Source: Shewanella seohaensis
GTDB taxonomy: Bacteria; Pseudomonadota; Gammaproteobacteria; Enterobacterales; Shewanellaceae
Assembly: GCF_025449215.1 (NCBI RefSeq)
Contig: NZ_CP104900.1
Span: forward strand, 372,001 to 436,000
Length of the DNA stretch: 64,000 nucleotides
Direction of reading: 5' to 3'
Position numbers and translations under genes: made by a program. The notes beneath the pieces are model-generated. The model made no database searches and had not been told where the DNA came from. It worked only from the letters and a program-made list of their open reading frames with translations. This document shows, in pieces, positions 46,917 to 55,116 of this stretch (position 1 is its first letter; each line of letters opens with the position of its first letter).

Positions 46917-47300
46917 TTATTGCTCCAATTCGGCCTCGGCTTGATGCAGCTCAGCCTGCGCCTCTGCGACCTTTTGGCGTTTTTTGCTGATCTTCTCCAT
47001 AGACTGGCCACTAGCGATGGCTTCGCTGAGTTCATTTTGGCGCTCGACTAATTTAGCCTGTTTGGCCTCGACCTTAGCTAAACGCTCGGCGTATAGGGCG
47101 TCATCCTCACAATCGGCGACAACCGCCTCCAGTGCTGTTGTTAATCCATTGACCTTGTTTTGATTTCCCGCCGCTTTAGCCTCGGCAAGCTGCGCCTCAA
47201 TTGCCGCTAGTTTAGCTCCGCAGCCCTTGGGCGCATCCTCCTGCGCAGCGGCAATCCCGCTGCACAATAATGCGATTAAACATCCATATCGACAAAACAT
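46917..47300 (-). CDS. DUF1090 periplasmic protein (YqjC-like)
   Basis: 127 residues from ATG 47300 with AAAGGAG upstream. Signal peptide (CLIALLCSGIAAA), then DUF1090: GCGAKLAAIEAQLAEAKAAGNQNKV, DCEDDALYAERLAKVEAKQ and a long Lys/Glu/Ala coiled coil to the C-terminus. Two cysteines probably pair. Small periplasmic protein of unknown function. Confidence 0.88.
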   Translation of the reverse strand: MFCRYGCLIALLCSGIAAAQEDAPKGCGAKLAAIEAQLAEAKAAGNQNKVNGLTTALEAVVADCEDDALYAERLAKVEAKQAKLVERQNELSEAIASGQSMEKISKKRQKVAEAQAELHQAEAELEQ

Positions 47301-47492
47301 GGCAATCTCCTTTAGCGGACTGAAATACTGCTCTTGGGTTGATAGTGCCACAGCCAACAAGCACAAGCTGTATTGTCGGGATTTAAAATCGATTTTATTG
47401 GTACAAATGCGACTTAGACAGTGACTTAATGGCAGTAAATTGTTTATGTTAGGGCAAAATATTGACTCAGACGGATATCGGAGCCAGAAACC

Positions 47493-48113
47493 ATGCCCAG
47501 TTCATTTCGCCTCAGCGCGCTCAGCTCATTATTGTTGCTCTCTTCATCTGTGATGGCTGCCGATGTGGCGACCATCACCCTAGAGAATGGCGCTCAAGTC
47601 AGATTAAAAGATGACTTCACTTGGGAATATATCATCACAGAGACTAAAGTTGCCGAAGCGCCAGCGGTAGCCACAGTTGCAACCGCGCCCAGCGTCGCAG
47701 CCGTAGCTTCAACCCCAGTGGTCGTTGAAGCAGCCAAACCTGTCACCACGCTAACTGCTAGCGCCATTGCGCGCCCTGAGCTCTTAGGCTCTACCGCTAA
47801 AGATGGCATTAAAGTCACCTTCAGTGAGAGTCAATGGAAGGGCGATAAACTCGGCCTGACCTTCGAGCTTGCCAGCACCAGCGGTGAACACGTGACCTTA
47901 GTTGAAGTGGAAACTAGTTTCTTTGCCGACGATGGTACCCTGCTCAAAACCGAGAAGCTCGACGTCTGGGAAGCGATTTTCCGCATGCCAGAAACTTACC
48001 TACGCAAAGGTGAGCAGCGTAAGAGTCCGGTCATTTGGGTTGAAGGTGTCGATAAAAGCCGTTGGCAAAAACAACTGCTCAACCTCAAAATCACCGAGAT
48101 TAATTCACGCTAA
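47493..48113 (+). CDS. DUF3157 exported protein
   Basis: 206 residues. Signal peptide (about 1-22, cleavage after VMA), then TITLENGAQVRLKDDFTWEY, typical of DUF3157. An Ala/Val-rich linker (about 52-90) follows, then a beta domain (IKVTFSESQWKGDKLGLTFEL). Found in marine gammaproteobacteria; periplasmic, unknown function. Confidence 0.8.
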   Translation: MPSSFRLSALSSLLLLSSSVMAADVATITLENGAQVRLKDDFTWEYIITETKVAEAPAVATVATAPSVAAVASTPVVVEAAKPVTTLTASAIARPELLGSTAKDGIKVTFSESQWKGDKLGLTFELASTSGEHVTLVEVETSFFADDGTLLKTEKLDVWEAIFRMPETYLRKGEQRKSPVIWVEGVDKSRWQKQLLNLKITEINSR

Positions 48114-48236
48114 TGAACGATACGGGTAAGGAATTGAGCATGAGTTTCAATTCCTTGCCATCTCACTCGGCTGTGGTGGGTAGGATAAGCTAGACTCTCC
48201 ACCAGGCCTTAATTTCCCATGTGAGCCAGATGCAAG

Positions 48237-49226
48237 ATGCCCAAACGCGACCTCAATCTCAGCCTTGCCCTCTTGCTCTGTGCTCTCAGCCATCCGGCGA
48301 TTGCCGATACTGTGTTTCTCACCAATGGCGATAAAATCACAGGTGAAATTAAAGCACTAGACGAACAGAATCTAGTGATTAAGCCCAGCTACGCCCCTAA
48401 AATCACTATCGAACGCAGCGCGATTCGCAGCTTTGAAACCCGTGAGTCACAACACTGGAGCATCAATCGCTCGATAGAGGAGGTCACGATTCAAGCCTCT
48501 GACTTAGAGAGCTTTGTGATAGTCAATCAACGGCAAATCCCCATCAGTGAATTAATCTATTCCGAGACCTTAAACCAGTCAGAATGGCGCTACAGCGGCA
48601 GTGCCGAAGCCGCGATAGATGTCACAGATAACAGCAAAAATACTCAAAAGCTGCATGCCAAGGGCGATGTAACCGCCGAGACCTTAAAGTGGCGCCATAA
48701 TTTAAAGAGTGAAGTCCGCTACGAGACCGAAGAAAAAACCACCAAACGTAATACCCTCGAAGCCCATTACAGCGTCGACTACTTGATCAGTGACCATTGG
48801 TTAGTGCGTCAGGAGGATTACTTTAGGGAGGAGAACCTCGAACTCGATATTCGCAGTTACTATGCGGCCATAGGTCCCGGTTATCGTTTCTGGGGTGTCA
48901 ACCGCGACAAGCTCGACTTTGTGCTTACTTACAACCATTTCTGGCTAGATTATCAAGTATTTACCTATGAACTAAATGCGTGGGCGGCGACCATCAACTA
49001 CAAGCAGTATTGGTTCGACGGGGTGTTAGAAACCTATGCGGATCTGCAAATCGCCTTCCCCGACATTCCCACCATTGAATATATTTCGGACTCCACATTT
49101 GGGCTTAAATATCTGCTGACACAGCAGATTTACCTCTCATTCAAATACGACATCAATGAGACTAAATCGACTGTGCAGCACTCGAGGGATATCTCCTACA
49201 CCCTAGGTCTGGGAGTCAACTTCTAG
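48237..49226 (+). CDS. DUF481 outer-membrane protein
   Basis: 329 residues. Signal peptide (about 1-23), then a small N-terminal domain (VFLTNGDKITGEIKALDE, like the SPOR-less 'DUF481 neck' of YdiY homologues) and a C-terminal beta-barrel-like part with alternating strands (WRYSGSAEAAIDV; TYELNAWAATINYKQYW) ending in an aromatic residue (LGVNF), as outer-membrane barrels do. The family is described as salt-induced outer membrane protein. Convergent with the lysozyme-inhibitor gene; the stops are three bases apart. Confidence 0.87.
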   Translation: MPKRDLNLSLALLLCALSHPAIADTVFLTNGDKITGEIKALDEQNLVIKPSYAPKITIERSAIRSFETRESQHWSINRSIEEVTIQASDLESFVIVNQRQIPISELIYSETLNQSEWRYSGSAEAAIDVTDNSKNTQKLHAKGDVTAETLKWRHNLKSEVRYETEEKTTKRNTLEAHYSVDYLISDHWLVRQEDYFREENLELDIRSYYAAIGPGYRFWGVNRDKLDFVLTYNHFWLDYQVFTYELNAWAATINYKQYWFDGVLETYADLQIAFPDIPTIEYISDSTFGLKYLLTQQIYLSFKYDINETKSTVQHSRDISYTLGLGVNF

Positions 49227-49228
49227 GC

Positions 49229-49849
49229 TTATTGGGGCTTTACTACGCAGGTCATCTCGGGCGCTTCGTATCCCCAGACGATTTTGGCTTCGCCATGGTG
49301 TTCCCATAGACTCTCATTTCGGCCCTGATACTTAGCACCACTGCCACTGGGCTGAACAAACATCAAGGACGTTTGATCGCCACGCTCGGCAATTAACGTG
49401 GCAGGCTCAGTCTTAAAGTAGCTGACCACCACCTCATTGGCGGGGTTGCCATCGCAGGCGTAGAACACCGGGCCTGCCATTTCCACCAAACGATACTGCG
49501 CCTGTAACTCGGCAATCCGCGTCTGGTAAGTCGATTCAACACAGGCGTGTTTATCTTCGCTCTTCCAACACTCATCACGCCCCTTCACCCAACCTCGCTG
49601 CATGGCTTTGAGGGTGGGCGGTTGTTCGTTTTGGGCTTTTTCCGTGGCCTTGGTATACACCTCGGCAAGCTGTTGATCGAGCTTAATTAAGCCCTCATCC
49701 TGACACACCATCTCCTCGATACTGCCGGGGCGCACTTTGCTGCAATCAAAGGACGGTTTTTCTGCAGCCATCGCAGGCGTGCCTAGCGTCATGGCGAAAA
49801 GTCCCGCCACTGCAGCGGTTTTCATATTGATTATCTTAGTAAATTTCAT
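49229..49849 (-). CDS. LprI-MliC fusion, periplasmic lysozyme-inhibitor-like protein
   Basis: 206 residues. Signal peptide (about 1-28). Residues 33-115 are LprI/DUF1311-like (FDCSKVRPGSIEEMVCQDEGL, LDQQLAEVYTKA, RGWVKGRDEC). Residues 125-206 match MliC/PliC C-type lysozyme inhibitors (YACDGNPANEVVVSYF, SGSGAKYQGRNESLWEHHGEAKIVWG). Both halves are known inhibitor families, so the protein likely guards the cell wall against lysozyme. Six cysteines or more fit disulfides. Confidence 0.82.
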   Translation of the reverse strand: MKFTKIINMKTAAVAGLFAMTLGTPAMAAEKPSFDCSKVRPGSIEEMVCQDEGLIKLDQQLAEVYTKATEKAQNEQPPTLKAMQRGWVKGRDECWKSEDKHACVESTYQTRIAELQAQYRLVEMAGPVFYACDGNPANEVVVSYFKTEPATLIAERGDQTSLMFVQPSGSGAKYQGRNESLWEHHGEAKIVWGYEAPEMTCVVKPQ

Positions 49850-50009
49850 TGTTTCATTCCCTTTATCTGGACCCCGAGCGATCTCTTGTCCATAGCTAAC
49901 CCTATCTCGGCTTAACCTAAGCTGACTTAAGCAAAATACCCCTCAATAGCAGCTCGACATTTCATAAACCCGAATAAGTGTAGTGCAGCCACAGACGTTA
50001 TCCCAAGAG

Positions 50010-50083
50010 TGTCCACTCAACGGACAATCGCGCGGACACATTAACAGCCAAAGTGCGGACACTTTAGACTTATCAAGCGGACA
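50010..50083. promoter_or_regulatory. Cluster of GCGGACA / TGTCC sites
   Basis: TGTCC at 50010 faces GGACA at 50022; GCGGACA repeats at 50032, 50055 and 50077 (about 22-base steps). The same word forms a palindrome upstream of 17188. Likely enhancer-protein sites. Confidence 0.6.
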
Positions 50084-50119
50084 GTGTTTTTATTTAATTG
50101 ATAAATAATGAATATTTAG

Positions 50120-50136
50120 TTGGCACATATTCTGCC
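50120..50136 (+). promoter_or_regulatory. Sigma54-type promoter (-24/-12)
   Basis: TTGGCACATATTCTGCC: TTGGCAC is a perfect -24 block, and GG and GC are exactly ten bases apart. The start codon is 44 bases after. Confidence 0.65.
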
Positions 50137-50179
50137 TAGTCAGTGGGTCATCACACTTATCCCTATACAAGGAAGCACT

Positions 50180-50824
50180 ATGAACACTCACACCAAAATA
50201 TTCGGCGGTTTATTAATCCTCGCACTTATCCCCTGTGGGATTTGGGCTGCACAGCAGGCAAGCACCCAATCATCTAGCGACACCCAAATCTCGATCAATA
50301 GCCGCAATTATCCCGATTTTTCGTGGATTTATGTGCGTCAAGATGGCGAACTCACTATCGGCGCGGGTGAGAGCCAAGATTGGAACAAACTCAAACACCA
50401 AGGCAATGCGTATCAAACGGACTATCTGTGGGTTAAGACTGGCGGAAACCGCTATGTGATTACCGATCCAGCCCTTGTAAATCAAGTGAAAGAGGCTGTG
50501 CGCCCAATGCAAATCCAAGGCGAGAAGATGCAGCGTCTGGGTGAGCAAATGCAGGTTAAGGGTGATGCCATCAGCACCGAAACCAGCAAACTCTTAGTCA
50601 ATCTCGCCTCCGGGGAAAAAGATGCTGAGGTTAACGCGCAAATTGAAAGCCTAGGCGCATCGATGGATGTGATGGGCAAAGAGATGGAACTACTCAGCGA
50701 AGAACACCAAGCGGTAGTCGATGTGGCCGAGAAGCAGGTTTACGAACTGGCGCAAAACGCGATTAAAAATGGCACCGCCGTACTAGGGCGTGTTGACGTT
50801 TCAGGGTTATTTTTGCAGCAATGA
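50180..50824 (+). CDS. Exported coiled-coil protein of unknown function
   Basis: 214 residues from ATG 50180 (AAGGAAG upstream). Signal peptide or N-terminal anchor (GGLLILALIPCGIWA). The middle holds a short beta region (YPDFSWIYVRQDGELTIGAGESQDWN), then a long helical coil (about 110-200: IQGEKMQRLGEQMQVKG, MDVMGKEMELLSEEH). The last dozen codons lie inside a MITE-like element (50785-51054), so the tail LGRVDVSGLFLQQ may be acquired. Sigma54-like promoter and enhancer-type sites upstream suggest inducible expression, perhaps envelope stress. Confidence 0.65.
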   Translation: MNTHTKIFGGLLILALIPCGIWAAQQASTQSSSDTQISINSRNYPDFSWIYVRQDGELTIGAGESQDWNKLKHQGNAYQTDYLWVKTGGNRYVITDPALVNQVKEAVRPMQIQGEKMQRLGEQMQVKGDAISTETSKLLVNLASGEKDAEVNAQIESLGASMDVMGKEMELLSEEHQAVVDVAEKQVYELAQNAIKNGTAVLGRVDVSGLFLQQ

Positions 50825-51054
50825 GGCTGGCTTTTATGCAAGGCAAAGTCCGTGCAGTGTAGTTATTCTACATAAACGGACGATAACGCTGCAGAAACGC
50901 CAGCCAAATGCTGCCCGAAGGGTTCGTCTAGCAAGCACTTGCTCTTTGTCACTCGTCATTTGAGTAGAATAACTACACATCATTCCTCGTTTCGCGAGCA
51001 CGTGCTTGCCAGAACGAACAAAATCTAATCTCGAAACGTCAACACGCCCTAGCA
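50785..51054. mobile_element. MITE-like palindromic element (270 bp)
   Basis: Terminal inverted repeats CTAGGGCGTGTTGACGTTTC (50785-50804 and, reversed, 51035-51054), plus a second perfect pair GTGTAGTTATTCTAC (50857-50871) and its complement (50964-50978). No transposase gene inside. Its left end overlaps the 3' end of the upstream gene. Confidence 0.7.
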
Positions 51055-51176
51055 CCTTAAGCCATTTTTAGCACTTAAAGGTAAATTATCGGTTATTCCA
51101 GTTATAGAGATTGAATTTCCTAGTGAAATTGACTATTTTCACGCCGCTTTGTTATTTCACTAGGAAAAGGATCAAC

Positions 51177-52520
51177 ATGGAACAAGCGATTAGTACAGGG
51201 AACGACAACCCCATTCAAATGGCCGATACCGTCTATTCGAAAGAAAAGTCACTGTTTACAATTTTAGCGATTATTTCGGGACTGATTTGGGCCGTGCTGA
51301 TCTTAGCCACCAAAGGTCTCGCCCTGATTTATGTGCTGATGTTTTTCATCATTTATCTGTTCACCCACTCGGCGTTTATCAGCTATTTAAAGGGCACTGC
51401 GGTTGAGATCAGCCCTGAGCAGTTCCCCGACTTACACAAGCAATACCTCGCCTGCTGTGAGCGTTTAGAGGTGAAAGAACCGCCCCGCGCCTACCTGTTA
51501 GCCGCCGATGGTATGCTAAATGCCCTCGCCACCCGCTTCCTGCGCCGTAACTACATAGTGCTGTTCTCCTCGATTGTGGATGCACTCGAGTCCGATAAAG
51601 ACGCCCTTAACTTCTATATCGGCCATGAGCTGGGCCATATTCGCCGTAACCATATTGGTAAAGAGCCACTGTTAGTGTTCGCCACTTGGCTGCCGTTAGT
51701 GGGCGCCGCCTACGCCCGCGCCTGCGAGTACACCTGCGACCTACACGGTCTGCGCTGCTGCAATAGCTTACGTTCGGCCACCAATGCAGTTGCCGTATTA
51801 GCCGCAGGGGTTGAGCAGTGGAAACGGATGAATGTGGATCAATATATTCGCCAAACCCAAGAGTCGAGCGGATTTTGGATGTCCTTCCATGAGCTGAACA
51901 GCAGTTATCCATGGCTGACTAAACGTATGGCAAGAGTACAAGCGACCGCGCAAGGTAAAGTGTATTCAGCGCCTTCTCGCAGTGTATTTGCCTACCTCTT
52001 TAGCCTGTTTATGCCACGTATGGGTACGGCGGGCGGCGGGATTATCATCCTTGCGGCGATTATCGGTGTGGCCGCTGCGGTCGCGATTCCCGCTTATAAG
52101 GAATACCAAGAGAAAGCGGGCGCAGCCAGCATTAACTATGATGATGCCAACTACGCTACCAGTACTCAGCAAATGGACACTGAGTCCGCTAAAGTGCCCG
52201 ATGCTGCACTGGCTATCGAGCATATTGATCAGTTGCACCAATCATTAGCCCCCATTACCGAGGTGCTGACTCAATACTACCAAAGCCATAAAGCCTGGCC
52301 GACCGAGATAGAGCCGCTTGGCTTTACTGATGAGCAGCTAACCACCTTTAACCTTTATTCCGAGGGGATTGTTGGTTTTGTTGCTGGCGAAGCCTTAGGG
52401 GATTATCAAGGCTTTGATGTGTATTTATCACCCCAAGTCGACGAGCAAAATAACGTCACTTGGGTATGTAGTAGTAACGATATTCCCGACGAATATCTAC
52501 CAGCCGATTGCCAAGGCTAA
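51177..52520 (+). CDS. M48 metallopeptidase fused to a pilin-like domain
   Basis: 447 residues from ATG 51177 (AAAGGA upstream). Two membrane helices (about 25-65), then an M48 (HtpX/Ste24-like) domain with the zinc motif GHELGHI (about 148) and the later Glu in ARACEYTCDLHGLRC. From about residue 280, GGIIILAAIIGVAAAVAIPAYKEYQEKA looks like a type IV pilin N-terminal helix, followed by a pilin-type head: LTQYYQSHKAWPTEI and the C-terminal WVCSSNDIPDEYLPADC. So protease and pilin-like parts share one chain. No prepilin signal at the N-terminus. Inner membrane. Confidence 0.82.
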   Translation: MEQAISTGNDNPIQMADTVYSKEKSLFTILAIISGLIWAVLILATKGLALIYVLMFFIIYLFTHSAFISYLKGTAVEISPEQFPDLHKQYLACCERLEVKEPPRAYLLAADGMLNALATRFLRRNYIVLFSSIVDALESDKDALNFYIGHELGHIRRNHIGKEPLLVFATWLPLVGAAYARACEYTCDLHGLRCCNSLRSATNAVAVLAAGVEQWKRMNVDQYIRQTQESSGFWMSFHELNSSYPWLTKRMARVQATAQGKVYSAPSRSVFAYLFSLFMPRMGTAGGGIIILAAIIGVAAAVAIPAYKEYQEKAGAASINYDDANYATSTQQMDTESAKVPDAALAIEHIDQLHQSLAPITEVLTQYYQSHKAWPTEIEPLGFTDEQLTTFNLYSEGIVGFVAGEALGDYQGFDVYLSPQVDEQNNVTWVCSSNDIPDEYLPADCQG

Positions 52521-52524
52521 GAGC

Positions 52525-52555
52525 AAAAAGCGCTGCCAATGCAGCGCTTTTTCTT
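52525..52555. terminator. Bidirectional terminator
   Basis: AAAAAGCGCTGCC-AAT-GCAGCGCTTTTT between convergent genes. Confidence 0.85.
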
Positions 52556-52581
52556 TGCCGTGATAGCCTCAAATGGCTTAA

Positions 52582-52815
52582 TTAACGCTGGATCAGATAA
52601 CGAATCGTTGGCCCATTTTGCTCAATTTCTAGCACTTTATAACCATGATTCTTGGCATCGAGTGGAATATTATTGATTGACTGCGGGCAGTCGCTGATGA
52701 CTTCTAATATCTCCCCCGGTTTCAGTGTCGGCATAGCCTCAAGGGTTGCCACTGCGGGATAAGGGCAAGGCTCGCCCACCATATCGAGTTGATAATCTGG
52801 AATATATTGACTCAT
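52582..52815 (-). CDS. TusA/YedF-like sulfur-selenium carrier (FdhU-type)
   Basis: 77 residues, SirA/TusA fold. The reactive cysteine is in GEPCPYPAVATLEAMP, the YedF motif CPYP. Its start codon overlaps the stop of the YedE-like gene (TAATG), so the two are translated together. In Campylobacter, the homologous pair fdhT-fdhU is required for selenium-dependent formate dehydrogenase; here the pair lies next to fdhD and the sel genes, which argues for the same job of passing selenium to selenophosphate. Confidence 0.85.
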   Translation of the reverse strand: MSQYIPDYQLDMVGEPCPYPAVATLEAMPTLKPGEILEVISDCPQSINNIPLDAKNHGYKVLEIEQNGPTIRYLIQR

Positions 52816-54029
52816 TACGCCGCCTCCGCGATCAGTTGTTCATCCCGCTTCGCCTTACGGGCAAAGAAACGTTTTTCCCATAGCAACATGGCCGCAAACG
52901 ACAGCGCCAGCAGCAGATAGGTCAGCAATAAACCGCCCTTATCACCAAAGCTTGAAAGCAAGTTAACCTTGTCCCAACTTGTGGCTAATGGCTGAGCTAA
53001 ATCATCCCAGTAATAGGCCAGCAGGGTTGAACCCAGCACGTTACCTAAACCAACCCACCAGAAATGCACTTGGCCTTCGACGGCGCGGTACATCCAACCC
53101 GTCTCACAACCACCGGCCAGCACAATGCCAAATCCAAACAGCAGGCCACCAATCACCGCATTCGGGCCAGCCCACATGATTTTCGGCGGCACACCTAATT
53201 GCACATAGCTATAAATCCCGATGGCACTCACCGCCATACCGAGAATAATCGCCTTGGCCATATGGGTGCGTCCGGTGATCCACATATCGCGAAATGCCGA
53301 GGTAAAGCAGATTTGTGCCCGCTCAATCAACAGGCCAAAACCCACGCCGCAGAGCATGGCGATACCCAGTTTAGGCGCGTTGAACATGGTCAGTAATCCC
53401 CAGCCGATAATAGCCGCGAACACTAACATGCCGATACGAAAACGCCGTCTGGCTTGGTTTTCATCCTGTTTAACCGACGTCGCCTTATCGACTTTCTTCA
53501 ATTTCACTGGAATGCGGAACATGGGCAGCAGGGTAAAACGCGCGCCAAAGTAAGAGCCCGCCGCCGTCGCGAGGGCAAAAAACCATGCGTGTAAGGAAAA
53601 CTGTGGGATCCCGGTGAAGAAGGCCGCTAAGTTACAGCCCATCGCCAAGCGCGCACCAAAGCCCGCAATAATGCCGCCGATAAGTGCCTGAACGATGCGG
53701 ATACGGCTCTGTGGCATACGCAGCTTAACGTTATTCGCCCACAGCGCCGCCGCAATACAACCACCAAACATGCCGATGATCATCATGCCGTCGATGCGGT
53801 CTAAGGGAGAGCCCTGTAAACCTATCACTTTGAAATAACCCCAAGTCTCAGGATTTGCCCCTACCAGTTGCAGTAAGTGCCCGCCCCAGCGCGTAAATTC
53901 CCCCGTGACAGCCCAAAAAGTGCCAGTTAACCCAAAATAGTAAGTAGAAAGGATACCGGCGGCGATAACTGCAGGCATAGGAGCCCAAAAACGGACTAAA
54001 TATTGTTGTTTAAATTGTTGCCATGTCAT
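52815..54029 (-). CDS. YedE-type selenium/sulfur transporter (FdhT-like)
   Basis: 404 residues, about ten helices. YeeE/YedE family: GGIIAGFGARLAMGCNLAAFFTGI and the second-half copy GFGIVLAGGCETGWMYRAVEGQVHFWWVGLGN, each with the conserved Gly-Cys. The length and two-half repeat fit the selenium-linked branch that is paired with YedF. Likely imports a selenium species for selenocysteine synthesis. Starts at ATG 54029; transcribed together with the YedF-like gene. Confidence 0.87.
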   Translation of the reverse strand: MTWQQFKQQYLVRFWAPMPAVIAAGILSTYYFGLTGTFWAVTGEFTRWGGHLLQLVGANPETWGYFKVIGLQGSPLDRIDGMMIIGMFGGCIAAALWANNVKLRMPQSRIRIVQALIGGIIAGFGARLAMGCNLAAFFTGIPQFSLHAWFFALATAAGSYFGARFTLLPMFRIPVKLKKVDKATSVKQDENQARRRFRIGMLVFAAIIGWGLLTMFNAPKLGIAMLCGVGFGLLIERAQICFTSAFRDMWITGRTHMAKAIILGMAVSAIGIYSYVQLGVPPKIMWAGPNAVIGGLLFGFGIVLAGGCETGWMYRAVEGQVHFWWVGLGNVLGSTLLAYYWDDLAQPLATSWDKVNLLSSFGDKGGLLLTYLLLALSFAAMLLWEKRFFARKAKRDEQLIAEAA

Positions 54030-54154
54030 GTCATTACCCTAATGAACGAGACTATAAAAAAATAAGCACAAGGCTTATACCTGTTGCCACACAAGCAAGG
54101 CACAATCCCTTAAAAATAAGGCGCTAAAGAATCTTAATTGTGTGGCGACACGCT

Positions 54155-54991
54155 TTAGATGGCTTTCGCTAAACAGCCACGATTTATCCCCAACAGTCGA
54201 TAACTATGGGTGTAGAGCGTGGCTCTACCATTACGGCAAAAACCGATAAGCGTGATGTTGCTTTTCTCTGCTAATTCCAACGCCAGTGAAGTCACGGCGG
54301 ACATAGCAAACAGAATTTGGATATTGGCACTGGCGGCCTTTTGCACCATTTCAAAACTGGCACGGCTAGTGAGCAACACGGCGACAGGTCGCTCTGCCTG
54401 ACGCATTGAAAATCCACCGATTAATTTATCCAGTGCAATGTGCCGACCTATGTCCTCAAAGGCGGCGATGATTTGTCCTTCCTCGTCTAAGCCCATGGCG
54501 GCGTGGGTTGCACCCGTGAGCTTAAAGTGATGTTGATTCTCTTTGATCTGCTCAAGGGCAAGCTGCAGATGATCGATATTAAATCTGGCGTCCGAGTCGA
54601 CGCGGATAACGGGTTTAACCGCTTCTTCCAATTGCGCCACACCACAAAGGCCACAGCCAGTGCGCCCTGCCATATTGCGCCGCTGCTGCTTGAGTTCCAT
54701 AAAACATCTTTGGGTGATCTCCACCTGAATGAGCACGCCTTCGGGGGTAAACTCCAGATCCACCCCTTTGATTTCATTCACATGGGAAACAATCCGCTCC
54801 GACAAGGTAAAGCCAATGGCGAACTCTTCGAGATTTTCTGGGCTGGCGAGCATCACAGTGTGGGCGATGCCGTTATACACCAGCGCCACTCGCACCTCGT
54901 TAGCCACATAATCGGTTAACTCGGAGGCCTGTCCCTGCTCTAAAAGGGTCACCTTTCTTTCAGTAACCACGGCGTGTGAATGATATTCCAT
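54155..54991 (-). CDS. fdhD: Formate dehydrogenase sulfurtransferase
   Basis: 278 residues, normal for FdhD. The conserved cysteine pair is in RTGCGLCGVAQLEEAV (about 118-133), which hands sulfur from IscS to the molybdenum cofactor of formate dehydrogenase. Other marks: FAIGFTLSERIV, DIGRHIALDKLIGG, TSRASFEMVQKAA. Cytoplasmic. It belongs to the formate dehydrogenase locus and faces selC on the other strand. Confidence 0.95.
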   Translation of the reverse strand: MEYHSHAVVTERKVTLLEQGQASELTDYVANEVRVALVYNGIAHTVMLASPENLEEFAIGFTLSERIVSHVNEIKGVDLEFTPEGVLIQVEITQRCFMELKQQRRNMAGRTGCGLCGVAQLEEAVKPVIRVDSDARFNIDHLQLALEQIKENQHHFKLTGATHAAMGLDEEGQIIAAFEDIGRHIALDKLIGGFSMRQAERPVAVLLTSRASFEMVQKAASANIQILFAMSAVTSLALELAEKSNITLIGFCRNGRATLYTHSYRLLGINRGCLAKAI

Positions 54992-55087
54992 AGCGACCCT
55001 CTAAACTCATTAATTCAAATAAAAACAATTGGTTTGCTAGTAAAGTTCGACTCAAGTCACAAAGCGACTAACGAAATACGAATGCGC

Positions 55088-55116
55088 TTGATTCAGGTTT
55101 AAGCATTTTCTACTAT
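55088..55116 (+). promoter_or_regulatory. Sigma70 promoter of selC
   Basis: TTGATT, a 17-base spacer, TACTAT; 16 bases after the -10 box begins the tRNA. A near-consensus layout on the plus strand. Confidence 0.65.

Noticed and set aside
50834..51055. Open frame on the minus strand (about 73 codons) inside the repeat
   Set aside because: It lies wholly within the MITE-like element; its likeness to the neighbouring protein's end comes from the inverted repeats.
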